A stretch of DNA of 64,000 nucleotides from Prorocentrum cordatum. Its lineage: Eukaryota > Sar > Dinophyceae > Prorocentrales > Prorocentraceae. The stretch lies in NCBI GenBank assembly GCA_963575745.1, contig CAUYUJ010020715.1, positions 674,567 through 738,566 on the forward strand, in the 5' to 3' direction. Under the pieces are notes generated by a model. The model ran no database searches, was not told where the DNA came from, and saw only the letters and a program-made list of their open reading frames with translations. Positions within the stretch are counted from its first letter, which is position 1. Each line of letters starts with the position of its first letter. Position numbers and translations under genes: made by a program. This document shows positions 52,120 to 62,459 of this stretch, piece after piece.

Positions 52120-54057
52120 TCAGCTGCTCCCAGACGCGGGCTCGTCCCACCGAGGCTCACAGAGTTGCGTTGCCTCGTCAGGGTTCGTGTAATACATGGG
52201 CGCGACTCTGTCGTACAGCGTTTTTGGGTGCGGGCGACTGTGGTAGTTGCCATTGTGCTGTACCTGCACGTCCACGAGGATCCCGAAGACGTGCTCCCTG
52301 AAACAATAGCCATTGATGTTCTGCCTGATGCCGCCGATCCAGTACTTGCACTGGCGCCAGTGGAAGTCCCATTCTGCCTGGATCACAACGTGCGCGTAGT
52401 ATTGGTGCTGCGGTTGCACCAGGCAGAAGACGATGTCTCCTTTCTGCACGGTTGACGCCTCCTTCACGACGCAGCCAGGGCCCGCATCCGCTGTTACAGC
52501 TTCGATGGGGTGAAAGGCGCAGGAGCCGTGCGACTGCGCCAGAGGCCACGTGGAGTTTCCCGAGCTCGGGTACCACACGGGGAAGCCGCCTTCGAGGTAC
52601 TCATGCATCATCTTGTTCCTCTCTCCACGCAGCCATAATTCCAGAACCAACTTGTCGGGGTCCCACGCTGCACCCTCGACCAGCGTCCAGTCCTTGTGGA
52701 GCACGGAGATGGCCTCGTGCGGGGACGACATAACAAAGGGTGGAAGGCGCTTCGGCTTGCTCTGCTCGGCGACTGCGGCCTCCTCGGGGGGCAACTTGGC
52801 GATGGACTTGTAACCTTTGGGCTGCTCCGCCGTCTGACCGACCTTTGCACGTAGTGGGAAGGCTGCCTTGGCTCTTGCAGCTATGCGGGCATTCGTCGTC
52901 TGTTCCGCCTGCCGCTTAAGAAGTTTCCCGCGCTCGATCGGCTCCTCGCTGTGCTTCGCGGCGGCAGAAACCGTCGTCGCCCGCGTGGCTGGCCCACGCG
53001 GAGCCTGGGATAACAGCTGGCGCCGCTCAGCCTCCATGTGTTCCTGCCGCGCTCGCTCTGGCTCGGGCTTGTAGTGGCCCGCCTCTTGTCGCAACTGCTC
53101 TCTCGTCGTCGGCGGCGGCGGCGGCGCGACCCTGCCCGATAAATCGATTGGCCGTGGCGGGTGGGCGGGCATCCGTTTCGGAAGAGGCTGGCCCCCCGCG
53201 GGCGTGTCACTGACCCCCTTCGCTGGCGCGTGCTTGGCCCACGGAGTCTCTTGTCTCCAATCCTCCTCCTCCTGCCGAAGCGGAGACGTGAGAGGAGCAC
53301 CCATCCCGCGCCGTGCATGGCTTTCTGGCCGTGTCCGTGCCGTGACAGGAGCATCCCGCGCCGTGCGGCGGGTGCGCCCTCTGCCTCTGCGGGCACGGTC
53401 ACCAGCCTCTCGGGGGGAGTCGCTGTCGGAGATCACAATCGTGTGGCGCGGATCACCCGACTGCTCGGCCTGGGCCCTGCGTTCTGTCGGCCTCCGACGG
53501 AGGCGCCGTCAGCCCGAGCCCGCTCCTCGCCGCCATCGGCGGGCCACTAGCGCCTGCGCCCTCACGAGCTGTTGCTGCCTCTCGCCGCCCGCTTGACGCT
53601 GTTGCAGCCAACTGGCGCTGGCGCGGCGACGCCTCTCTCTGGCGACTCTGGGCGTTTGACAGGCGCCGCTGCTGCCTCGCCCACCGCTGCAGATCCATCC
53701 CACTGGTACCGTGCACAGTCTTCGATCCCAGTCGCCCCTGGCGGGTTCCGACGCTCCCAGTCTATCATCTCAGTGTTCCACCTGATCTCCTCATCGCTCA
53801 ACTGCCTGCGTGCGGTCGCGTCCAGGCATCCGTAGGGTCTCTCCTGGCCCTCCCAGACTCCTGGGCGGTCGAAGATCATCATGCCGTCATTGTCCAACTG
53901 CTGCTGCTTATGTTGGACCCAGCGCAGGCGGCGCTCATGATCCAACGCCTCATCGCGTTCGCCCTCCTGGCGCGCTAACTTTATATTCAACTCGCACCGC
54001 TCCCTCTGGCTCCGCAAGCCTTTGCGCTGGTTGTGCAAGTAATCCCAGGTGCCGACC
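52120..54057 (-). CDS. Unknown dinoflagellate family protein (two-part gene)
   Basis: The first part (54057-~53565) follows acceptor CTAGTCTTCAG and reads VGTWDYLHNQRKGLRSQRER, a charged coiled coil with Trp motifs (RWVQHKQQQLDNDGMMIFDR, EIRWNTEMIDWERRNP). The second part (~53505-52120) has a basic Pro-rich linker, then SSPHEAISVLHKDWTLVEGA, and a C-terminal fold with GDIVFCLVQPQHQYYAHVV, WKQ-like WDFHWRQCKYWIGGIRQ, NGYCFREHVFGILVDVQV. The C-terminal block recalls a repeated dinoflagellate family (GDIVFC..QP...YAH...); I know of no function for it. The two parts lie in different frames, changing between 53570 and 53505. The intron upstream of the first exon carries GAGCTC satellite. Confidence 0.6.
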
Positions 54058-54104
54058 TGAAGACTAGCCAAAACTGGAGGAGCTGTAGTACAAGTCGACG
54101 TCTA

Positions 54105-54480
54105 ACTTGATATGTTACACCTCCCTTGGGATATCCGACATGCTATGTTAGAGCTCCCTGGGATATCTAACATGCTATGTAGGAGCTGCGTGGGAGCTCT
54201 AACATGGTATGTTAGAGCTCCCTGGGAGCTCTAACATCCTCTAGCATGCCATGTTAGATCTCCATGGGAGCTCTAACACCCTCTAGCATGGGAGCTCTAA
54301 CGTGCCATGTTAGAGCTCCCTGGGAGCTCTAACATCATGTAGCATGTCCATGTTAGAGCTCCAGGTGAGCTCTAACATGGCATGTTAGAGCTCCAATGTA
54401 GCTCTAACATCCTCTAACCTGCCGCGTGAGAGCCCCATGGGAGCTCTAACATGGCATGTTAGAGCTCCATGGGAGCTCTT
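54105..54480. repeat. GAGCTC palindromic satellite, block 6
   Basis: About twelve half-units with CATCCTCTAACATG insertions, immediately 5' of the acceptor of the 54057 exon. Confidence 0.93.
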
Positions 54481-54484
54481 ATCA

Positions 54485-55247
54485 GACAGGGGGGGGGGGG
54501 GTGGGGGGGGCAGGGGTACTACAGCTAGCCCAGATTTGGCTGGTCTGACCTGGCGCCCTTTGCCCTTGCCCTTGCGCGCGTCGTCGTTGCCCTTGCCCTT
54601 GGCGCCCTTGCCCTTGCCGCCATTGCCGACCATCTGCGCTGTTGCAGCTGGGGCGGGCTTGGAACAGCGCGCGCGCGGCGCGCGGGCAGGGTAGGGAGTC
54701 GAGCCGACAGCTACGGAGACGAGGGAGACAGAGAGAGGGAGAGAGAGATCCCCAAAGTTTTCGGATGAGATCACTGCAGAGGTTTCGATGGGGATGGGAA
54801 GGTTGAACTGTCTCAGCTGCGGCAAAAGGGGGGGGGTCATCGCTCTGGAGGTTTCGATGGAGATCGCTCGCATGCACGCGAACACGTAGGTGGACTGGGG
54901 GCTGGGCTGGACAAGTGCGGTGGAAGACGGCCTCGTCGCTACTCCTGCCTCGTCCTGCTCTCCCCTCCTCCTTCAGCCCCATCACCCCCCTCGTCCCCCT
55001 CCTCCTGAGGGCGGCCCTGGGCGCCCGATGCTTCCCACCCCCACCCTCCCACCCTCGCCGCCGACAACCGCCGCCACGGGCAACCGCAGCCCCCCCCCCC
55101 CCCCCTCGGCGACCTTCAGGCCCCCAGCGGCGGGCAGCGCCGCCCGCGGCAGCGGCGCCCACTGAGGGGCGCAGGGGAGGTAAGGTCGGACGACGTTGGG
55201 CGGCGCTCTTTTTCAACAAAACTGGCATGATCGCAATCTATGGCGGG
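54485..55247. other. Spacer with Gly/Lys-coding low complexity
   Basis: The minus strand reads VGNGGKGKGAKGKGND at about 54630-54560, possibly the end of an unrecognised exon. C-runs occur at 55091-55106. Nothing further is supported. Confidence 0.4.
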
Positions 55248-58200
55248 CTACGGTGCCTTGGTGCCCGGGCACAGTGCTTCAACCGTCGCGTCGAAACGCA
55301 GAACCCAGTTCCTCGGGCTGTTGTAGAGCTGTTTGACGGCTCTGTCGACGCCCGCTTCTTCTCCCGAGCGGCACAGCACGCAAGTTCGCTGCGCCAGGCG
55401 GGGATTGGCCTGCCTCTTGAAGAACTTGCAGAGCTTCCTGGGGCTCTTGTAATAGATCACACACCCACTCGGCGTCTGGGCAAGCGCTCGCAAAACGTGG
55501 GGCAGTGTAGGCAGGTCTTCCGCGAGAGCCTCTGTTACAGCCACGTGGTAGCTCTTGCTCGAGTTCCGAAGCTTCTCCGTGTACTGGATGCCTTTGGGAG
55601 AATCCTCCCGTGCAAAGTCAGTCGGCGTTGTGAAAAACTCCCGTGAACGCTGCTACAATCTGGGCGGCGACGCAATAGTCGGTGTCAGCTGTTGCCGCCA
55701 AGACTACGTCCCCCTTCTTCCCCTTGGCCGCATGACGGGCAAGATAGTCCAGGAAGTCCACCGGGTCCTGAAACACCTTGAAACGCAAGCGCTGCGCCTT
55801 GTTGCCAGCGCCCACATCTATCATGCGAGCCAGCATGAGCCCAGCGGGGCGCGGGGGGGGCAGCAAGTAAGCGTCGCGGCCCGCAGCTGGCCCGGCACTG
55901 CGCAGGACTTTCTTCTCTCGCGTGCTCCTGGCCTTGGCGGCGGCCTTCGCCACTCCAAGATTGCGCTCTCGGATCTTGGCCTCCCGCTTGGCGACGGCGG
56001 CGACGACTTTTGCAGCGGGCCCGACTGGATCTGCGCCGCTCGCCTGGGCCGCCTCCGAGCCAGCGCAGCGAGATCGGGGGCGCCCTCCGCGAGAAGGCGG
56101 GCGCGCTTGCTCGGGGAAGCGGCCGCCATGGCGTCGACGGCAGCTGCTCGCCTGCGCCCGAAGCCTACCTCTGTCCGGCGTGCTGCCCCAGGCTCCCGCG
56201 TGCTTCCCTTGTCGCGCCTCTCGGCCCTCCTCAGCGGCACGATCTTCCCCTGCGCGACCTCGTGTAGCTTGAGCACATGCCTGTGCCAACGACTGGCGGC
56301 AGAGCTCTCGTCGTCGCCCAGCCACGCGCGCAGCAACCTGCTGGAGGGCGCCTGGTCCACGAGCGTGCACTCCTCGACGGACGCGTCGAGGAGCCGCGCC
56401 CTCTCGGGGCAATGCACCTCCGAGAAACAGCGGAATCGCCTCTCCACGTTGCCCGTGCTCGTTTTCCATACAAGGAAGAGCTCCACGAGGCGACGGCCGC
56501 TGGGGAGCTCGGGCCACTCCACCGCAGCGCGGCCCCAAGCCTGCCGCGTGGTGCCCCCGTCTCGACGATGCACCTCGGCACGCAGCAACATTTGCCGCAG
56601 CTGGGAGATTGCCTCCTGCTCGGGGAGGTCTGCCGCCTGGCAGATGCGCTTCAAACAGGACTCGGCTTCTGTTGCATGCTCTGTTGCAGACAGGGGCAGG
56701 GGGGGGGGGCAAGCGAAAGGCTGTAAAGGCGTGCAACCAAGAATGCTCTGGCCGATACAGCTTCATGTTCTCCTTCACATTGGCCACGATGCACTCGTCG
56801 AAGAGCCGCGCGGGCGGCTTCGCGGGCTCGGGGCCCCGTTCCCCAACCGCCGATACCAGCGGTCCGGGCGCCAGTGCCGCACGCGAACCGCTTCGTGGCC
56901 TTCAGAAACCTGAGGGTGACGCCAGTCAACGCGTTGGGGATGGCCAGAATATTCAGCTGGAGAGGAAAGCGGCGGCCCTGGATTGAACGCTGGCAGCGCC
57001 GGGGTTGCTCTTGTCTCCGGTGGCGACCCAGGAGTAGTGCTCCGCGCTCAAGTCGGCCAGCAACCCCCCCAGGAGCAGGCGCGAACTGCTCTCGCCCCCG
57101 AGCCCTTCCAGAATCTGTCGGGCGAGAATGCGCAGATCTTTGCCCTTCCCCTGGGACCCCGCTCCGAGCGCCTCGAAAATGACTTCCCAACGCCGACTTT
57201 CCCGTGCTAAGGGCCTCGCCCGACTGTTGAAACGCTGGGGGGCCCAGCCGAAGTTTTTGGCGAACGCGGCGCCGTCTTCCACCAGCTGCTGCTCCCCGTG
57301 TGTGTTGCGGAACACGGTGGAGGCAGTCAGGAACTTGGCCAGACTTGGCGGCTTCTTACCCGTTGCCAGCAGCTCGTCCGTGGTCGTTATTTCGCTGTCT
57401 CCTTTCATCGAATTGGCTAGAACCTTCTGGGACGAGTGAGACTCGTCCCACGCGTGAAACGCCAGCCCAGGGAACGTAGCTGTTGCAGCCAGGGGTGCAC
57501 TTAGATCCGCCCCATCGCTGCACCATGCCCGAGTCTCCTGTCGCACATGCTTGTGCATTTCCCCGTCCAGCTCCCCGCCTGCCGTCTGGCACGCGCGACG
57601 GACGCACTCCTCCAGCATGGAAGCCTTGCCGTCGCAGTCCATGCCCCGCGGGAACTCCCGCATCCCGATCACCCGATCCACGATTCAGGGCCCTCTGGGG
57701 CCCAATTGTTCCAGCCAGCCTGCCCTGAGACCGTAGCTTGGGAGGAAGTCCAAAGCCTTCGGGATCGACCACAGCGCGGTGCCAATTTCGACCTGGCACG
57801 TGCGGTCGAGGCCGTCCGCAGCCAAACGAAAAACAACACCATGTTTGAGGGCCCTCTGCGTGATGATCTTCTCGTGCTGAGCCATGGTGGTCACCAGCCT
57901 TCGGCACTGCCGACTAGACTGCAAAACTTGGCGGTCGCCCCCAACGAACGCATCCCGCCACACGTCGAAACTACTGAAGGAACTGGACGTATCCAACATT
58001 GCACGGGTGGCGACCGCTGCGCGGCAACCAGGGCGCTGGTCGGCGGCGCGGACGACGGCGGGCGCAGGCGCCACGGCTGGCGCAGCTGCCGCGGCTGATG
58101 CAGCCGTTGTGGGGAACGCAGACACGGGGAGACCCTGGTGCGCACCTTCCGCTCGAACCCGCTCTTTCCACGCCGCTTCTGATGCCTGGCGCTCCTCGCA

Positions 58201-58968
58201 CTGTGCATGGCGCGCGAGGTTTTCCTTGCGTTGGAAACTCGCGGATCCCTGGCCGATGGTGGAATAGCAGCGAGCGCCCTTGAACGCCGAGCAGAACAAG
58301 CAGACTGCAAGTCTACCACCTACGCAGCCTATCCAAGTTCCACTCTTCAGTGTCACTGGGTTCGTCGCAGACATCGAGGCGCCCCACTTCTCCATGTTCT
58401 TCCAAAATTTGCAAGCGCCGCAAGTGGAGACGTGCTTTGAGTAATCGTGGCTGGCGACGTGCTCCTCCAGGGTCATGGGCAACGAAGGCGGGAACTTCTC
58501 GACGACTTTGATCGGGGCGGCCTTCGCCTTCGCTCTTGCAGCCGCGGCTGCCTCGCTGCTGGAGCCGCTGTCCTCTTCGGAACCGCTGTCGGAGGCGCTG
58601 TTGGAGCCGCTGTCCTCTTCGGGGCCCGCTGCGTCGGCAACTCCGTCGGCGCCGTCGGCGTCGGACCCTACGTCAGCATCGGCGTCCGAGCTGTTGCAGC
58701 TGCCGCGGTTTGGCGAAGCTGCCCTCGACGAGGCCGCCGAGGCCGCGCGGCTCGACGGGGCCGCTCTCGACGAGGCCGCACGGCTCGAGGATGCCGCTCT
58801 TGAAGAAACCGCCGCGGCCGTTGTCGAAGAAGCCGCCGAGGGCGCTCTCGAAGATGCAGGGTTCGGGGGAGCCAAAGGAGAGGACGAGACCGCAGGGCTC
58901 GGGGAGGCCGCAGGGCTCGGGGAAACCGAAGGAGGGCACGGGGAAACCGCAGGAGCGGACGACGACAT
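55248..58968 (-). pseudogene. ZNF862/hAT-transposase-like zinc-finger gene, multiply frameshifted
   Basis: Starts at ATG 58968 (MSSSAPAVS), 3 nt after an SL-like sequence. A Ser/Ala-rich and acidic N-terminus is followed by LEEHVASHDYSKHVSTCGAC and a BED/TTF-like finger (VCLFCSAFKGARCYS...FQRKENLARHAQC). The middle part has DRVIGMREFPRGMDCDGKAS, FHAWDESHSSQKVLANSMKG, SLAKFLTASTVFRNTHGEQ and LLADLSAEHYSWVATGD. The later part has LVELFLVWKTSTGNVERRF (hAT dimerisation-like) and ends with RTCVLCRSGEEAGVDRAVKQLYNSP. Breaks: in-frame TGA at 57685; frame changes near 56960, 56810, 56690, 56050 and 55620. The protein would be a domesticated transposase or zinc-finger regulator; this copy looks dead unless the indels are assembly errors. 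Confidence 0.65.
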
Positions 58969-58971
58969 TAC

Positions 58972-58991
58972 CTTGAGCCAAGTCCTGCGGA
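58972..58991 (-). other. Possible spliced-leader relic
   Basis: Minus strand TCCGCAGGACTTGGCTCAAG keeps the SL's first four bases and last ten (TTGGCTCAAG), with a 2-nt gap between, directly before GTA-ATG of the zinc-finger gene. Weaker than the other relics. Confidence 0.4.
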
Positions 58992-58999
58992 CCACAATG

Positions 59000-59042
59000 G
59001 TGACGATGGTGATGGTGATGGCGATGCTGATGGTATGGATGG

Positions 59043-59073
<31 letters not shown>

Positions 59074-59245
59074 GCTGCTGATGATGATGATGATGGGGAT
59101 GGTGATGATGGTATGGTGAGGGCGGTTGTGATGGTGATGATGGTGATGGTGATGATGGTGATTCTGGATGTGTGGATGTGATGAGCACCACCATCATCAC
59201 CATCACCATCGCCACCACCATCAGCACTACGATTTGATAACCACC
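59000..59245. repeat. (GAT)n to (ATC)n strand-switching tract
   Basis: GAT/ATG triplets to about 59170, then CACCATC triplets to 59245; bordered by ACTCAACCGACTCAACCT (59283) and CCGCCCTAAATCAAGCC (59305). Confidence 0.88.
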
Positions 59246-60905
59246 ATCATTACAATCGTCGTCGGCATCAAAACACAAAAAAACTCAACCGACTCAACCT
59301 AAATCCGCCCTAAATCAAGCCAGACGGGCGAGGCAGGCGGGCCCTCGACCAGCTCACGGGCCTCTGCGTGAGCCTTCTCCTCCGTCTCCTGCATTCCTTG
59401 TTCCCCCCCCAGTTCGCGCCCTCAGCACAACCTGGGCAACATTGGCGGCCGAAAGTGTCTTAAACGGCCGCGGCGTCCAACGTATGGTCAACGGGAGGCC
59501 GCCAGGACTTAGCTGCGTGCGTTGTCCTGCCCACGCGCGTTGCACCGAGTGTATCTTTCACGCTTGCTATGTGCACGTCTGCGGCTCAGGGGACCAGAGA
59601 CCACTCTGGTTACTATCAACGGCATGCAGTACGTCGCAAAAACAAATCACACCCGCGGACGAGTGTCCAATGTGCCTTCAAGGGAGGGTGCCCGTGTACA
59701 ACAGAATTGGCTCGCAGTAGTGAGGCATGCACCGCCACCCTCCCCTGGGAGGTCTATGCTCTGGCCCTCCCCCCGTCCCTCTCCCCCCGTGCCGGCAGCG
59801 CCAGCACCGCCTCGGCGCGGCGGTGGGCACCGCGCCCACACAGGCCGCACGGCAGCGGGCAGCACCGCACAGACGCCGAGGAGCATCAGGGAATCCAGGC
59901 AGTGCAAGCTGCATGAGCAGAGGACCGCCTGTCGAGCTCAGGTCAAAACGCGCTTCCGATGCAAATGCGGTTTCGCCGCGCCTGTCGCAGAATCCCTGAC
60001 CTCAGGGTCTGCCAAGGCCTGCTATGGTGGAGGAGGGCTCGAGGAGCGGGGGAGGTGGGAAAGAGGAGATAGGCGCAGAGGAGAGAGAGAGAGAGAGAGA
60101 GCAGGGGTTGGAAGTGCACGGGCAGTCGGACTGCATCCGTGTAGTGGTTGCAACGCTGCCTGCTATGCGCAGATCGGCGCTGGCGGACATGCTGATTAGT
60201 GTGAACTACCTCCAAGCAGATCTACACCGCCTTGCTTCGACCCCCCCTTCTCAGCTTCCACAGATCGCGCTCTTTCATAAAAATACTTACGTCTGCGGAT
60301 AAAGTAGAGTCTCCTCCTGGCAGGCCCTCAGCACGAACATGCACTCTTGTGGTGTGCCTGGACGCTAAGAAAAGTTCAAACGACAAACCCGTAGCTCTAC
60401 ATGAACGAAGCGCACGACATCCATCTCGATAAACACTCGAGCGGACACATGCTCATCCTCAACTCCGCTCCCTTCCGTTCCTCCTGATGGTTGTTCTGAC
60501 GCCGAGCTCATACATCGCCGATAGCTAACACACCGTTAACGCGTCTATGGTGCACACCGAAGCGAACAAACACCTGAGACGTACAATCTGGGTGACGAAT
60601 TATCCGGTATTGGAGTTTCTGGCAGCTAGCAATGTAGTTGGGCTTGTGCAGCATTTCAGGCGTGGCTCCGCCCCACCAGCGGCGTTTTACCCCGACTGGC
60701 CGCGCTCGCGAGCAACAAAATGTGATGCACAGTGGGGGCCCGACCACAAGAAACCTTCCACAAGCAACCCAGCCCTGATGGAGGCAAGCAGGGTGTTTCT
60801 TGGCATGGGCCCCCTCTGTAGCAGAGGCCTGGGGAAGATGCGAGCGACCACGAGGGGCGAGGAGGTGGCACATCGATGCAATTCCACAAATTGCGCCGAA
60901 AGCGC
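59246..60905. other. Spacer of ~1.65 kb, no gene recognised
   Basis: No motif-bearing frame on either strand. A short (GA)n run is at 60081-60101. GC content falls in 60230-60600. Confidence 0.45.
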
Positions 60906-60950
60906 CGTCGTCGTCGTCGTCGCCGTCGTTGTCGTCGTCGTCGTCGACGC
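60906..60950. repeat. (GTC)n microsatellite
   Basis: GTC triplets with one interruption, close to the stop of the gene on its right. Confidence 0.93.
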
Positions 60951-60968
60951 AAGCGGCGCAATGATTCC

Positions 60969-61811
60969 TCACAGCATCGCCTCCCCGCTCAGCTTCAGAC
61001 GCTGGCGGCCCTCCCCCGTACGCCTCAGGTCCTCCAGGACGCCCTCCTCGGTGAGCTTCATCTCACCTTTTCGGTCGAAGTCGAAGAAACTCGGGTGGAC
61101 GCCGTACTTTCTGGCGTATGGCGTCACGTCGTAGACGCCGTCCAGGGGCGACGTCGAGAAACTGACGCACCTCGGCTGGCCAGACCCTCGCCGCGAGACG
61201 TGCTCTCGAACGTCTCCCGTGGCGCCCATGTCAACACCGCTCCTCACCCTGCGCAGCGCCCGCCTGTCGGCGCACGCGCCCAGGCCCTCCTCGGCCGCCG
61301 CGGGGGCGACGAGCGCCGGCAGCTGCTGCGATGGCGGCGCCCGGGCGGCCCCGCGCCCGGCGGCGCCGCGCGCGGCCGCCGCGGGCGCGGCCTCGGGAAT
61401 GTCGGGCGCGCGGCGGGGTAGCACGGAACTCGAGGGGTATCGCAACGCGAAGCTGGTGGGGGACCCGAGCGGCTCTGGCGCCGAGGACGCGACGTCGACC
61501 ACCGCCGCCAGCCCCAGCAGCCTGCCGCCGCGCCGCCGGAGGATGCCAGGCTCGGCCAGGGGCCGCTCGCTCTGCCCGGGCCCTGCGCCGCCGGGCCCCG
61601 AGGCCGCGCCAAAGCGCCTCGTCAGGGCCCCCTCGTCGGGGTCGTCGGGGTCGTCAATGGGCCACCACGCGTCGAGGTCGTGCGCTCCCGCTCCCTGGTC
61701 GGCCTCCGTCGCTCCCGTGCCGCGGGCGGGGGCCCACCCGTCGGGCCCGCTCGGCTGGGCGCGCCCGTGGGGGGGCGTCGGCAGCCGCGTGACGGGCGAG
61801 TCCACGCACAT
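60969..61811 (-). CDS. Retroposed gene with PYxxxYGxHP-type C-terminus, function unknown
   Basis: 280 residues, intact from ATG 61811. The first ~200 residues are Pro/Ala/Arg-rich and probably disordered. The C-terminal ~60 residues look folded: CVSFSTSPLDGVYDVTPYARK, YGVHPSFFDFDRKGEMKLTE. This PYxxxYGxHPxxFxFD pattern is one I associate with many dinoflagellate proteins of unknown role. A near-complete SL relic lies 67 nt upstream on the same strand, and no intron signal separates them, consistent with a retroposed, trans-spliced mRNA. ATG 61811 is the first in frame after the TGA that follows the relic. Confidence 0.65.
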   Translation of the reverse strand: MCVDSPVTRLPTPPHGRAQPSGPDGWAPARGTGATEADQGAGAHDLDAWWPIDDPDDPDEGALTRRFGAASGPGGAGPGQSERPLAEPGILRRRGGRLLGLAAVVDVASSAPEPLGSPTSFALRYPSSSVLPRRAPDIPEAAPAAAARGAAGRGAARAPPSQQLPALVAPAAAEEGLGACADRRALRRVRSGVDMGATGDVREHVSRRGSGQPRCVSFSTSPLDGVYDVTPYARKYGVHPSFFDFDRKGEMKLTEEGVLEDLRRTGEGRQRLKLSGEAML

Positions 61812-61878
61812 GGCGATGGGCCAGCAGGCGCGCGGCAGGGGGCACGTGGCGCGAAGCTCGGGGGCAAATGCTCAGCGG

Positions 61879-61900
61879 CTTGAGCCAAAATGGCCGCGGA
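61879..61900 (-). other. Spliced-leader relic (20/22)
   Basis: Minus strand ends GGCCATTTTGGCTCAAG; relative to the SL, only TA is changed to CG at positions 5-6. It heads the 67-nt 5' UTR of the gene at 61811. Confidence 0.8.
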
Positions 61901-62109
61901 GGGGTGGGGTGGGGGCAGTGTTGGGCGTCTTTGGGGCTCCTGGGCCGCACTGGGGGGGTCCAGGGGGGGGGCCGGTTCCTCGGCGCGGTCGTGGCATCGC
62001 CAGTGCTCTCAGCTGCCCTGGTACGCCCGTGATGAAGCGCAGCACGTGCCGTGTGCAAAACGTTTCGGGTCCCCTTCGCTCGGGAGCTCCCGAGCGTTGG
62101 GGTTCGCAT
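61901..62109. other. Spacer between SL relic and rRNA fragment
   Basis: Nothing recognised apart from C- and G-runs. Confidence 0.5.
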
Positions 62110-62253
62110 GTGGCCCCACTTAGAGTTGTCATTTATCCCAGAAGTTCACCCAAGTAACCACTGGATCTTACCCATTTAAAGTTTGAGAATAGGTCGAGGA
62201 CAACGCGCCCCCGATTCCTCTAATCATTCGCTTTACCTGATAAAACTGTTCAA

Positions 62254-62290
<37 letters not shown>
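62110..62290 (-). rRNA. LSU (28S) rRNA fragment, domain II
   Basis: The minus strand reads CTGGTTCCCTCCGAAGTTTC, then CAGGATAGCTGG, CAGGTAAAGCGAATGATTAG, CCTATTCTCAAACTTTAAAT, GGGTAAGA and ACAACTCTAAGTGGG. These are consecutive, highly conserved segments of eukaryotic 28S rRNA. The copy starts and stops abruptly, with a single extra G in GTGGGGCC, so it is a ~181-bp dispersed pseudo-fragment, not a functional rDNA unit. Confidence 0.93.
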
Positions 62291-62291
<1 letters not shown>

Positions 62292-62459
62292 CCCAACGTC
62301 GTCGGACAGTGCCGCCGGTTCTCCGCGGCCTTCCAGCCTCCGGCTGCTCTCCAGCGGCTGCGCCTCGCAGACAGCGTTCCCGCGGGGGGCCCGCCTCGTC
62401 CCGAACGGCCGCCAGAGGCCCGAGGCGTGACCCAAAAGTCACGCGGGGACCGCCGGCTC

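Noticed and set aside
44057-54480. Palindromic arrays as a CRISPR array
   Set aside because: Units lack fixed-length unique spacers; both parts repeat and vary, and the setting is eukaryotic.
60508-60972. 154-codon minus-strand frame
   Set aside because: Starts in a (GTC)n-coded Asp tract and has no recognisable motif.
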